This document shows, piece after piece, positions 31,049 through 39,944 of a stretch of DNA of 64,000 bases (its first letter is position 1; the number at the start of each line of letters is the position of its first letter). The DNA comes from Chloroflexota bacterium. GTDB taxonomy: Bacteria > Chloroflexota > Dehalococcoidia > Lucifugimonadales > UBA3495. The notes below the pieces were generated by a model that was given only the letters and a program-made list of their open reading frames with translations, searched no databases and was not told where the DNA came from. The DNA lies in the NCBI GenBank assembly GCA_009840165.1, contig VXOG01000036.1:38373-102372 (forward strand). The letters are read 5' to 3'. The position numbers and the translations under genes are program-made.

Positions 31049-34000
31049 ATGATGAAAAACGCCATCGTCAGCGCCACGATAGTACGGTTGGTTCAAGATC
31101 ATCGGCGGGGGACGGTTGTCATAGCGGTGGTGTTGGTAGCGGTATTGGCCGCGCTGCTGGCCCTCGGCGTCTCAGAACGTTCTGCAACCGCACAGTCGGA
31201 GCCGGAAACCGTCGGGCGAGTCACCGGCCTGACCGCCACGGCCGAAGGCCAATCGCCCGGCACGGTCCATCTCACCTGGAACGCCGCCGAAAACGCGCAG
31301 GTCTATTTCGTCCTCTTCGTCAAAGCAGATGACTTGGCGTCCGGGAACTACGCAGGTGTCCAAATGCGCGCGTTCAACGAGACAGAGGCAACGATAGACG
31401 GGCTGGAGGCTGGCGCGTCGTACCACTTCATCGCTAGGGGAATGCGTTACAACATCAGTACCTTTAAGCACGTATGGGGTGATGATTGGTCAAGCTTGAC
31501 GACAGCTACAGCGGCGGGCGTTGCCTCCGGGAAGGCGCCGCCGCCGGACGTTTCACAACCCATGCCGGTTGAGCCGCAAACGGTTGGGGTGGTCACCGGC
31601 TTGACCGCCATTACCGACGGGCAGCCGCCCGGCACAGTTCAGCTCACTTGGAACGCAGCTGAAAACGCGCAGGTCTATCTTGTCCTCTTCGTTAAGGCAG
31701 ATGACTTGGCGTCCGGGAACTACGCAGGCGTCCAAATGCGCGTGTTCAACGAGACGGAGGCAACGATAGATGGGTTGGAGGCCGGCGCGTCGTACCACTT
31801 CATCGCTAGAGGGTTGCGTTACAACATCAGTACCTTCAAGGACATATGGGGTGATGATTGGTCAGGCTTGACTACGGCTATATTGTCCGCCGAGCCGAAG
31901 GTTCCTCTCTCCGAGCTTGAGCATTGGGACCGACTGGAAAGGGACAAACCGGCGTCGGCAAATCAACTCAAAGCGCTGCCCTGGGTTGCCGACGGTATAG
32001 ACGAAACCGAGAGCGATGCCGCTCAACGACTGGTGGATCTGGCCGTGTGGTGGCCGGACACGTTCAACGCGCTGCTGCAAAAGCAGTGGATTCAGGACAC
32101 GATTACCCGCGATGAAGGCACAGTGATCGAGTACAGCTATCGAATTACGCGAGCATATAGTGACGAAGCGATGCGGTTGCTGGTTTCCGAAGTGGTCGTT
32201 GCGCTCTTGGATATGCCCTTCCTTGACAGCGTGGAGAGTGCGGATGCCCTGGCGGTGTGGTCCCTGTATATTCTGGCGCACAGGGACGTTGCGACTTTTC
32301 TGGAAATAATGTCTCACCCAAAGATCAGCGACGGCATCACAGATGAAGAAGCCAAAATCGTAGTCTTGCTATGGGAAGCGAACGACCGGAATCAGGCGTC
32401 GCTTCAGACTCTGCTGGACGGACTGGATGGAACGGGCGGCGTGTATAAAGAGGAACGCACCACCAACTTGCCGCACTCCGGCGAAGTGCTGCTGGCAATC
32501 ATCAGATTCCGCGACAATAGTAATGCCAACATGGATTATCTTGAGCGCGCCGCGCGGAACGTTGAAGAGTTCATGGAGGAGCCGTTGGGCAGCAAATACG
32601 TCGCCTGGTACTTCGGCGACGCAATCGGAGGGCATCATGCCGGTACGCACATAACCTCGGAGCCGAGCCACGACGACGTGAACCACCCCTATTGGCAAGA
32701 TACGCCGGCGCATATCGCCCACGAGGTAGGCCATTACTATTGGCGTGACAGTAAGAGGTGGATCAGTGAAGGCGGAGCAGAGTTCGTCTCGGCAATCTCA
32801 GAGCATGAGCGCATTGGCCGTCCCCTTGAACCTTTCAGAACTCCCTGCGCCGAATTCCAAGCCATCAAAGATATAGTGCCTGGAGGTCTTCCCCATGCTA
32901 GTTGCGACTATTACTTGGGCAGTCAGCTGTTCCTGGACCTTTACCACGCCCTCGGCGAAGAAACCTTCCGCCAGAGGTTCCGCAACCTATACCTAAAGCG
33001 GTTGCGGGACGACCCCAACGACGACTGCGAAGGCACCCGCCTGGATATCTGCCACGTGGAAGCGGCGTTCAAGGCCGGCGCGTCCGACGACGTGATCGCC
33101 AGGGTGGATGAGGTTATCGACCGTTGGTATCACGGCATTGGCGCCGAGGAGCCGCAGATTCCGGGTCGAGAAGACCTTTATCAGCCCATACAGCCGCCGG
33201 AGCACATGGCATATATCTGGTGGGAATGGAACCCAGACCAGGATCATTTCACAGAGATGGTTACCGACTTCACCATCCACAACGATGTGGGAGATTGGTC
33301 GGATGATCACGGGCTCTACTTTATGGTGAGTAATACCTCTATATCAGATGTAGGGCTCTATTTCGGTTTGCAGACCGACAGCCATGCGCCAGAGCCTCCA
33401 TATCGGCGCGGAAAAGCGGTGATCTTCTCCAGGTGGGAGACTGACCAACTGTCCGACGCGCGATGGGACGAGACGAACGGCTGGTATGAGTTGGGGAAAC
33501 ATGAAGGAGGCTTTTTGGGAGTCCGGCGGTCTTATGCCTGGGGCGCGGGAGACTATCGTATCCGGATTGCTCCCGACGGCCTGGACACAGACGGAGAATG
33601 GTTTGGCCTGTGGATTACAGACCTGGCCACCAATGAAACCACCTGGATTGGGTCGCTGAAGTTTCCGCTGTTAAATGGCGTCGCGCAAATCAGCCCAAGC
33701 TCGTACTCAACACTTGAGATCTACGGCAACCCACCGATCCGGCCCATCGACATTCCTCAATGGCACGTCAGCATCAAAAGGACATTGGGAGATAATGTGC
33801 CGTCAGTCCGAGGACTTCCCGGCTACGGGTTAACTAGCGACAGCACTGTTCGGAACTCCGAGGTCAGATACGACCCGGAGGAAGACGCGGTACATCTTCA
33901 GGTGGGTGGCACTACCGAGCGCAAGACTCCTGCCACGGGGCATATAGACTTCAAGCCGCTCGCCACCCTCAACGACCTAGAACGCGCCGACCGTCTGGAA

Positions 34001-35317
34001 CCGGCGCAGGCCAACCAACTGAATGCGCTCCCATGGATCGCCGACGGCATCGACTACACCGAGCGCGAGACCGCCCAGACGCTGATCGACGCCGCCAACC
34101 ACTACCCCGACACGTTCAGCGCTTTGCTGCAAAAGCCCTGGGCTACGGACCATGACCTTACCGCCGCTGAATCCAGCGTGATTTATGGGATACGCTGGAC
34201 TGCCCGCCGGGACGAGGCATCCGCTCTCGCAATACTCGACATGCCCTTCCTGGAGACGCTGGAATTTGATGACTCTCTGGCGGTACTGGCGCTCTACAGG
34301 CTGGCGAGATACTCAGATGATGGCAGATTTAAAGTCCTGATGGAGCATCCGACTCTGGAAAGCGGCATCACCGATGACCTCACCACCCTGGTGGCGGCGG
34401 CAGGCACCATCAGGGTGGCCGATGAGGTGGAGCGGATGCTGAATCCCGGCTACGCCAATATCGAGGTCCATACCGGACAGACGGAACTCACTCCGGAGCT
34501 CAAGATCAGCATCGTCCGAACCCACAGCGAACCCCGGCCCGAAACCATGCCGGAGCTGGTGCGCATCGCGGAACTGCTGGAGAGCACCATGCAGGTCCCC
34601 TTGCCCAAACCCCACATGATCTTCGTGGTCAGCGACTGGGCAGTCTCAGCGTCGAGCAGAGGCATCTCGCAAGGGAAGCGATACGACTTCGCATATGGCC
34701 TTCGTGAAGACCGGGAGGATACGCAGCGATTCACTCGCGAATACGCCACCGACCGGCCCATGCTTCCGTCGGTGATGATCCACGAGATTGGGCACGACTA
34801 CTTCGGCAACGAGCTGAAGTCGTGGCTCAACCACACTCCGGTCAAGAACTTCGAGTACGTGTACCGACTGGACGGCAGAGACCCTTCCGATGTTCCTGAA
34901 ATGGTGCTGAACACCATCCACCAGCGAAGCGGCTGTGAGGCCCGCAATATCCAGCACCTGGAAGAGATGAATCCTCCCAGCAGCGACCGGACTAATAGCC
35001 TGTGTCACCACTATCTGGGTTACTGGATGGGTCGGGAGTTGCTGGAGGCCGTGGGCCAGGAGGAATACTTTGCGAGAATGCGGAGACTCTATCACCGGAA
35101 GGAAGAGTTGGTGGCAGAGGGCATAGACCCGGGGATCGCCGAAATCAGGGAGCTGTTCCCTGACCAGCTCGATATCGTGGAACACTATTGGTCGGGCGAC
35201 GTAGGCAACCCTGAGGAGCAATACTGGGGCGGGTTGGCAAGTTTGGCAGGGTACCCGATGGACCACACATTCGGCTTCGGCTGCTGCTGCGCCGGATGTA
35301 TGCCGGTCGATGCCTAA
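31049..35317 (+). CDS. Large secreted/anchored protein: TM, two FN3 domains, two HExxH metallopeptidase-like modules
   Basis: N-terminal TM (GTVVIAVVLVAVLAALLALGV); tandem VTGLTA..GTV.LTWNAAENAQVY; HEVGHYYW...WISEGGAEF and HEIGHDYF; repeated ANQL.ALPW.ADGID modules. Confidence 0.8.
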   Translation: MMKNAIVSATIVRLVQDHRRGTVVIAVVLVAVLAALLALGVSERSATAQSEPETVGRVTGLTATAEGQSPGTVHLTWNAAENAQVYFVLFVKADDLASGNYAGVQMRAFNETEATIDGLEAGASYHFIARGMRYNISTFKHVWGDDWSSLTTATAAGVASGKAPPPDVSQPMPVEPQTVGVVTGLTAITDGQPPGTVQLTWNAAENAQVYLVLFVKADDLASGNYAGVQMRVFNETEATIDGLEAGASYHFIARGLRYNISTFKDIWGDDWSGLTTAILSAEPKVPLSELEHWDRLERDKPASANQLKALPWVADGIDETESDAAQRLVDLAVWWPDTFNALLQKQWIQDTITRDEGTVIEYSYRITRAYSDEAMRLLVSEVVVALLDMPFLDSVESADALAVWSLYILAHRDVATFLEIMSHPKISDGITDEEAKIVVLLWEANDRNQASLQTLLDGLDGTGGVYKEERTTNLPHSGEVLLAIIRFRDNSNANMDYLERAARNVEEFMEEPLGSKYVAWYFGDAIGGHHAGTHITSEPSHDDVNHPYWQDTPAHIAHEVGHYYWRDSKRWISEGGAEFVSAISEHERIGRPLEPFRTPCAEFQAIKDIVPGGLPHASCDYYLGSQLFLDLYHALGEETFRQRFRNLYLKRLRDDPNDDCEGTRLDICHVEAAFKAGASDDVIARVDEVIDRWYHGIGAEEPQIPGREDLYQPIQPPEHMAYIWWEWNPDQDHFTEMVTDFTIHNDVGDWSDDHGLYFMVSNTSISDVGLYFGLQTDSHAPEPPYRRGKAVIFSRWETDQLSDARWDETNGWYELGKHEGGFLGVRRSYAWGAGDYRIRIAPDGLDTDGEWFGLWITDLATNETTWIGSLKFPLLNGVAQISPSSYSTLEIYGNPPIRPIDIPQWHVSIKRTLGDNVPSVRGLPGYGLTSDSTVRNSEVRYDPEEDAVHLQVGGTTERKTPATGHIDFKPLATLNDLERADRLEPAQANQLNALPWIADGIDYTERETAQTLIDAANHYPDTFSALLQKPWATDHDLTAAESSVIYGIRWTARRDEASALAILDMPFLETLEFDDSLAVLALYRLARYSDDGRFKVLMEHPTLESGITDDLTTLVAAAGTIRVADEVERMLNPGYANIEVHTGQTELTPELKISIVRTHSEPRPETMPELVRIAELLESTMQVPLPKPHMIFVVSDWAVSASSRGISQGKRYDFAYGLREDREDTQRFTREYATDRPMLPSVMIHEIGHDYFGNELKSWLNHTPVKNFEYVYRLDGRDPSDVPEMVLNTIHQRSGCEARNIQHLEEMNPPSSDRTNSLCHHYLGYWMGRELLEAVGQEEYFARMRRLYHRKEELVAEGIDPGIAEIRELFPDQLDIVEHYWSGDVGNPEEQYWGGLASLAGYPMDHTFGFGCCCAGCMPVDA
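31190..31880 (+). repeat. Tandem duplication of the FN3-coding segment (about 372-bp period)
   Basis: 31190-31508 and 31562-31880 near-identical, e.g. gatgacttggcgtccgggaactacgcagg in both. Confidence 0.9.
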
Positions 35318-35379
35318 CCCGGCTTCTCCCCATGGTGCAGCGCCACTCCTCCCATCCCCAGGCGGCGGTAGCCTACGTT
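35314..35379. repeat. 66-bp direct repeat, copy 1 (detached ubiE 3' end)
   Basis: 62/66 identity to 35896-35961; reverse strand encodes NVGYRRLGMGGVALHHGEKPG*. Confidence 0.9.
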
Positions 35380-35411
35380 CAAGAGGTTGTGCTGTGAGCG
35401 TGAGCCTTTCC

Positions 35412-35639
35412 CTATTTGGCGTCTTTCCTGCCCGCCAGTCCCGCACCGCCGGCGAAACCCAGGATCGCGCCGACGGACGCTTTGACCAGCCAGTCCGCTA
35501 TGTCGATGAGCCGGGTCTGCGCCAGAGTGAGTTGATCAGTGGGAACATCTGAGAGCCACGCTAGTGTGCCGATCCCCAGGACAGTCAACATCAGCAACGC
35601 AGCGAATATCCATAGCGCGGGTACTTTGCCGTGGCTCAT
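35412..35639 (-). CDS. Small membrane protein B2 (75 aa)
   Basis: Resembles B1: QLTLAQTRLIDIADWLVKASVGAILGF. Confidence 0.6.
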   Translation of the reverse strand: MSHGKVPALWIFAALLMLTVLGIGTLAWLSDVPTDQLTLAQTRLIDIADWLVKASVGAILGFAGGAGLAGRKDAK

Positions 35640-35644
35640 GTCGG

Positions 35645-35806
35645 CTATGCGCCTTGGGCTTGGCCACCCGACGCGCCACTGGAGTTCGCTTTTTTCGACC
35701 TCTGGCGATACCAGTTAATGATGCCTACAATGCACACCAAGAATCCCAGGCCGCCAATGCACATCATCACCAAGCCAGCCATTGACACCAACTCTCCCCC
35801 TACCAT
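35645..35806 (-). CDS. Small membrane protein A2 (53 aa; below ORF-track cut-off)
   Basis: Translated by hand: MVGGELVSMAGLVMMCIGGLGFLVCIVGIINWYRQRSKKANSSGASGGQAQGA; same position relative to B2 as A1 to B1. Confidence 0.5.
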   Translation of the reverse strand: MVGGELVSMAGLVMMCIGGLGFLVCIVGIINWYRQRSKKANSSGASGGQAQGA

Positions 35807-35895
35807 AGCAGCCTCCAAGTACGATTATTTGCACTGCGCGTTTGCATTGATGTTAGCACATTCTTGCCGGCCCCAAGGGGAATTCTTGTGTACAA

Positions 35896-35961
35896 CTAAC
35901 CCGGCTTCTCCCCGTAGTGCAGCGCGACTCCTCCCATCCCGAGGCGGCGGTAGCCTACGTT
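35896..35961. repeat. 66-bp direct repeat, copy 2 (3' end of ubiE)
   Basis: Same orientation as 35314-35379. Confidence 0.9.
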
Positions 35962-36618
35962 GACCAGACCGGCCTGTCGGTACACGTCGGCGAGGCCCTC
36001 GGCGGTGAGGAAGTAGTCCACGCTGCTGGGCAGGTAGGTATAAGCAGTGCGGTCGCCGGCCACCAACTGACCCATCAGCGGCACGAATCGGTGGAAGTAC
36101 AGGCGGCCCAGCGCGGCGCGAATACCCGGCGGCATGGGCGTCAGTTCCAGCGTGGTGACCCGCCCGCCGGGCGACACCACCCTGGCCATCTCCGCGATGG
36201 CCGCCGGCACGTCCGCCATGTTGCGCAGGCTGAACCCGGCGGTGGCGCAGACGAAAGTGCTGTCAGGGAAGGGGAGTTGCAGCGCGTCGCCCATCGCGAA
36301 AGACGTAGAAGCCGCGGTTTTGTCGCTTGCTGCCGGCTTGTCCGCCGCGATGGTCAGCATCTCCGATAGTAGGTCAACGCCGACGGCGCGGTCGATGCCC
36401 GGGCAGCGCGCCAGAGCGAATGCCAGGTCGCCCGTGCCGGTGGCAACGTCCAGCGCAGCGCCGTGCAGCCCGGCGGCGGTGAACCGCGCCGTCTCACGCT
36501 TCCAGCGGTGATGCAGCCCGCCGGTCATCAGCGAGTTCATCAGGTCGTAGCGCGGCGAAATGCGGGCGAACATCTCCGCCACGTACTGCCGCTTGTCGTC
36601 GCCGCGCAGGTGAGCCAT
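35896..36618 (-). CDS. ubiE: Demethylmenaquinone/ubiquinone methyltransferase UbiE/MenG
   Basis: MAHLRGDDKRQYVAEMFARISPRYDLMNSLMTGGLHHRWKRETA; LDVATGTGDLAFAL. Confidence 0.93.
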   Translation of the reverse strand: MAHLRGDDKRQYVAEMFARISPRYDLMNSLMTGGLHHRWKRETARFTAAGLHGAALDVATGTGDLAFALARCPGIDRAVGVDLLSEMLTIAADKPAASDKTAASTSFAMGDALQLPFPDSTFVCATAGFSLRNMADVPAAIAEMARVVSPGGRVTTLELTPMPPGIRAALGRLYFHRFVPLMGQLVAGDRTAYTYLPSSVDYFLTAEGLADVYRQAGLVNVGYRRLGMGGVALHYGEKPG

Positions 36619-36662
36619 GGCGCTAACGCTCCACACCCGTCATTCTGCAACGCCCTACAACT

Positions 36663-36691
36663 CGTCATTCCGGCCTTGAGCCGGAATCCAG
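36663..36691. repeat. Short palindromic repeat of the CGTCATTCCGG...CCGGAATCCAG family
   Basis: cgtcattccggccttgagccggaatccag overlapping the 3' end of the RibD-like gene. Confidence 0.75.
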
Positions 36692-37213
36692 CGGGGCGCA
36701 TGGGCGGTAGTGCAGCATCACCCCGCCGTCGCTGTAGGTCTGAGTTTCTATCAGCTCCAACGCAGTATGCGGAGCGTCGCCGCCGAACAACGGGATCCCT
36801 CGTCCCAGGACGACTGGAATGATAAAAATCAGGTATTCGTCAATCAGTCCGGCGCGGCGGAACTGCTCCGCCAGGTTGCCGCCGCCCACCAGCCACACGG
36901 TTCCATCATATTGAGACGCAACGGTTTGCACGAATGCAGCGGGGTTAGTGTCCACAAACTCGACGCTGTGCGGGTTGTCATCGGGCGGATGGCCGGTGAA
37001 CACATACGAGGGTTTGCCGGCGTAGGGCCACTGCCCGAACCCCAAAACCTGATCGTAGGTGCGCCGGCCCATCACCAGCGCGTCCACGCTGGCGTAGAAC
37101 TCCGCGTAGCCGTAGTCGTCGGATTCGCCCTGAGGGAGCCAGTCCACGCCTCCGTCGGCGTCGGCGATGTAGCCGTCCATGCTGGCGGCGACGTAGTAGG
37201 TGATGGTGGGCAT
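36665..37213 (-). CDS. Dihydrofolate reductase/RibD C-terminal family protein
   Basis: ITYYVAASMDGYIADADGGVDWL, LVMGRRTYDQVLGFGQWPYAGKPSYVFT, VWLVGGGNLAEQF. Confidence 0.88.
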   Translation of the reverse strand: MPTITYYVAASMDGYIADADGGVDWLPQGESDDYGYAEFYASVDALVMGRRTYDQVLGFGQWPYAGKPSYVFTGHPPDDNPHSVEFVDTNPAAFVQTVASQYDGTVWLVGGGNLAEQFRRAGLIDEYLIFIIPVVLGRGIPLFGGDAPHTALELIETQTYSDGGVMLHYRPCAPLDSGSRPE

Positions 37214-37255
37214 GGGGTTTCGCGCCACTACCCGGGGTGACCGGACACCGTGCGG

Positions 37256-38083
37256 CTAACCTGCCAATTCAGGATCGGTCGAGGGGTCGTAGCCCGACGT
37301 CTCCGCCATGAGTCTCATCAGCTGCTCCACGGCGTCGGGAATTTCCTGGTGGATTCTGCCGCGATTGAGTGGCGGCAGGTCATCGGCGTAGATGGCGCTG
37401 CCGGCGTATTCGGTCAGGTAGCTGTGGTATTCACCGTGCACCCGAAAGTCGGCCGACAACGCCAGCCGTTCCCGAACCAGCGCGATGAGTCCGGCGAGGT
37501 CGTGGCCGTGCCGACCCACGGGATAATCGTGGCCGTTGGCGCCCAGCAGCGCTTTGTAGCCGTGTTCCAGGGCCTGCTGAGCGATATGGCCGAATACTTT
37601 TTCGCCGATGCGCTCGACGTCTATGCCGTTTTGGATAGCGTAAGCGTTTTCCCTGGCGTCCCGCACCCTGGTCCTGACGTTGTTCCAGTCGATGCCTTCT
37701 GCGCCGTAATCGCTGGAATATCCGATATCCTCTGGGGGCATAATGGGCAGTCCATCCCTTGCGACGTGGTTGGCCAGGTTATTTTTCAAGCCGCGGTTAT
37801 CGAGGAATTTCTGTAGCGTCCAGCAGATTACGTCAGTCTTATCGGCTTCCGGCAGCAACTCTTTGCGCGCCTGCTCGGCGACGCTTTTGGCATATTCCCG
37901 GTAGTCTGGCTCGGTTTCATCTGCGGTAATGACGAAGATATCGATGTCCGAGTACCACCGATAGTCCCCGCGGGCACGGGAGCCGAACAGGATGGTCTGC
38001 ACTGGGCTCAGCGAATCGTGGACGGCGCCGGCCACCTGCGCTGCCCGGCTGTCGTGGCGTGTAATGGGCGCGATTTCGACCAT
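37256..38083 (-). CDS. Nucleotidyltransferase-HEPN fusion protein
   Basis: LFGSRARGDYRWYSDIDIFV (MNT) plus helical C-terminus with GRHGHDLAGLI. Confidence 0.75.
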   Translation of the reverse strand: MVEIAPITRHDSRAAQVAGAVHDSLSPVQTILFGSRARGDYRWYSDIDIFVITADETEPDYREYAKSVAEQARKELLPEADKTDVICWTLQKFLDNRGLKNNLANHVARDGLPIMPPEDIGYSSDYGAEGIDWNNVRTRVRDARENAYAIQNGIDVERIGEKVFGHIAQQALEHGYKALLGANGHDYPVGRHGHDLAGLIALVRERLALSADFRVHGEYHSYLTEYAGSAIYADDLPPLNRGRIHQEIPDAVEQLMRLMAETSGYDPSTDPELAG

Positions 38084-38155
38084 GATGATTGTCCAGTGGT
38101 GTCGTGAGCCACCATGCCAATGGCTCAATTATACGTCAGGCGGCTGGCTGACCGC

Positions 38156-38749
38156 CTACCGTTCCCGGTCGTGGTACTGCATATCGTCGGGCAGGCGGTC
38201 GGCGATGCCCAGGGACACCAGCGCCCGCTGCACTACAAACCGCACCACGCCGTCGATGTCCAGCGGTTTCAGGTAGAAGGGCGGCTCCGGCGGCAGGATG
38301 GTTGCGCCCATGCGGGAGAGAGTCAGCATGTTTTCCAGGTGGATGGCGTGCAGCGGGGTTTCCCGTGGGATAAGCGTCAGAGGTCGGCGTTCTTTGAGCG
38401 TAACGTCGGCGGCCCGCAGCAGCAGGTTGGGCGTCAGCCCGTGGGCCAGCGACGCCACCGAGTTCATGCTGGCCGGCGCGATGACCATTCCCGCCGTGGG
38501 GAATGTGCCGCTGGCGATGGGAGCAAACAGGTCGCTGATGGCTTGCTGCCGGAAACGGGGATGTTCCACCCAGCGCGCCACCGCGTCGTTGTAGGACTCG
38601 TCCAGTTCCTCCTGCCACACCATCCGCGCCGCGTTGGACGCCACGGCGACTACCGACGTCTCGCGTTCCAGCAGCGCGTCGATCAACTCGCGGGCGATGA
38701 TGGTCCCGCTGGCGCCTGTGATGCCGACAATGACGGGGTTGGCTACCAC
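38156..38749 (-). CDS. ubiX: Flavin prenyltransferase UbiX-like
   Basis: VIVGITGASGTIIARELIDAL, VIAPASMNSVASLAHG, LIPRETPLHAIHLENM. Confidence 0.92.
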   Translation of the reverse strand: MVANPVIVGITGASGTIIARELIDALLERETSVVAVASNAARMVWQEELDESYNDAVARWVEHPRFRQQAISDLFAPIASGTFPTAGMVIAPASMNSVASLAHGLTPNLLLRAADVTLKERRPLTLIPRETPLHAIHLENMLTLSRMGATILPPEPPFYLKPLDIDGVVRFVVQRALVSLGIADRLPDDMQYHDRER

Positions 38750-39669
38750 GGCAGAAACCCCTTAAAGGGCAGCGCCACCGCCAGGATGGTGAATCCCAAC
38801 AACTGCGTTGATATGTACTTGTTGAAGGCAAACGCCTTGCCGATCCTGGCCGGCTCGCCAGACTTGACCATGTTGTTCTCGTATATCAGCAGTATCACCG
38901 CCACTGCCCATCCGATGAAATAAAACACGTTCAGGTCCAGCCAAATGCCCACCGCCAGCAGGGCCGCCGCCGCCAGGATGTGCAGAATTCGCGTAGTCCT
39001 GATCGCGTTGCGGACGCCGAACCGGGACGCGATGGAATTGATGCGGTTCTCCCGGTCGAAGTCGTAGTCCAGAGTGCCGTAGATGGTCTCGAAGCCGCCG
39101 GCCCACATCATCACCGCGAAAGTGATCAGGACGGGCTGCCAGTCCCACTGGCCCGTAACTCCGATCCACGCGCCCGTGGGGGCGATGGACAGCGCAAAGC
39201 CCAGCATCAGGCTGCACAACCAGGTGTAATATTTGGCGAAGGAATACAGCACCACGTAGGCGGCGGCCACGGGCGAAAGCATCAGCGCCAACGGGTTGAG
39301 CTGCCACGCGGCGATGAAAAAGACGGCCGCGCCGCCGGCTGCCATCCCGCCTACCTCGAGTGGTTTCAGGATGCCGGCGGGAATGTGCCGGCCGGACGTG
39401 CGCGGGTTCCGTGCATCCTCTTTGGCGTTGATGATGCGGTTGGCCGACATGCCCAGCGTCCGCACGCCCAGGAAGGCCAGCGTGATCCAGATGAAGGCGT
39501 GCCAGCCGGGCCAGCCGATACCTGTAGAGTAATGGGACGCCAACACCATCCCGATGTACCCGAAGGGCATCGCGAACAGCGATTCCGAGATGTTAATGGC
39601 GTTGAGGTAGTGCGGCACTTTGACCGCAACCGCACGGAGGGGGCCGGAATGCGCTGGGGCGTCCTGCAT
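38743..39669 (-). CDS. ubiA: UbiA-family prenyltransferase
   Basis: MSANRIINAKEDARNPRTSGRHIPAG; YGTLDYDFDRENRINSIASRFG. Confidence 0.92.
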   Translation of the reverse strand: MQDAPAHSGPLRAVAVKVPHYLNAINISESLFAMPFGYIGMVLASHYSTGIGWPGWHAFIWITLAFLGVRTLGMSANRIINAKEDARNPRTSGRHIPAGILKPLEVGGMAAGGAAVFFIAAWQLNPLALMLSPVAAAYVVLYSFAKYYTWLCSLMLGFALSIAPTGAWIGVTGQWDWQPVLITFAVMMWAGGFETIYGTLDYDFDRENRINSIASRFGVRNAIRTTRILHILAAAALLAVGIWLDLNVFYFIGWAVAVILLIYENNMVKSGEPARIGKAFAFNKYISTQLLGFTILAVALPFKGFLPW

Positions 39670-39747
39670 GGCGTCATCATGGTAACATAGCAATGTCCGC
39701 CGAGAGGCGCTTACGGCAAACCGTCGCGCGTCGGTTGCGGAGAGTCT

Positions 39748-39939
39748 ATGCCAAAAGTTAGAGAAGCTATCGGGATTGTCGAACGAGACGGCTGGCAGTT
39801 TGACCGGAGGAATGGCAGCCATCGCATTTTCAAGCACCCCGTAAAGCCTGGATCGGTGACTATTCCAGGCCACCCTAGTGACGATTTGAAGATAAAGACT
39901 TGGCGAAGCATCTTGCGTCAAGCCGGCATTCGGAGGTGA
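39748..39939 (+). CDS. hicA: HicA-like mRNA interferase toxin
   Basis: VREAIGIVERDGWQFDRRNGSHRIFKHPVKPGSVTIPGHPSDDLKIKTWRSILRQAGI. Confidence 0.9.
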   Translation: MPKVREAIGIVERDGWQFDRRNGSHRIFKHPVKPGSVTIPGHPSDDLKIKTWRSILRQAGIRR

Positions 39940-39944
39940 AGCCG

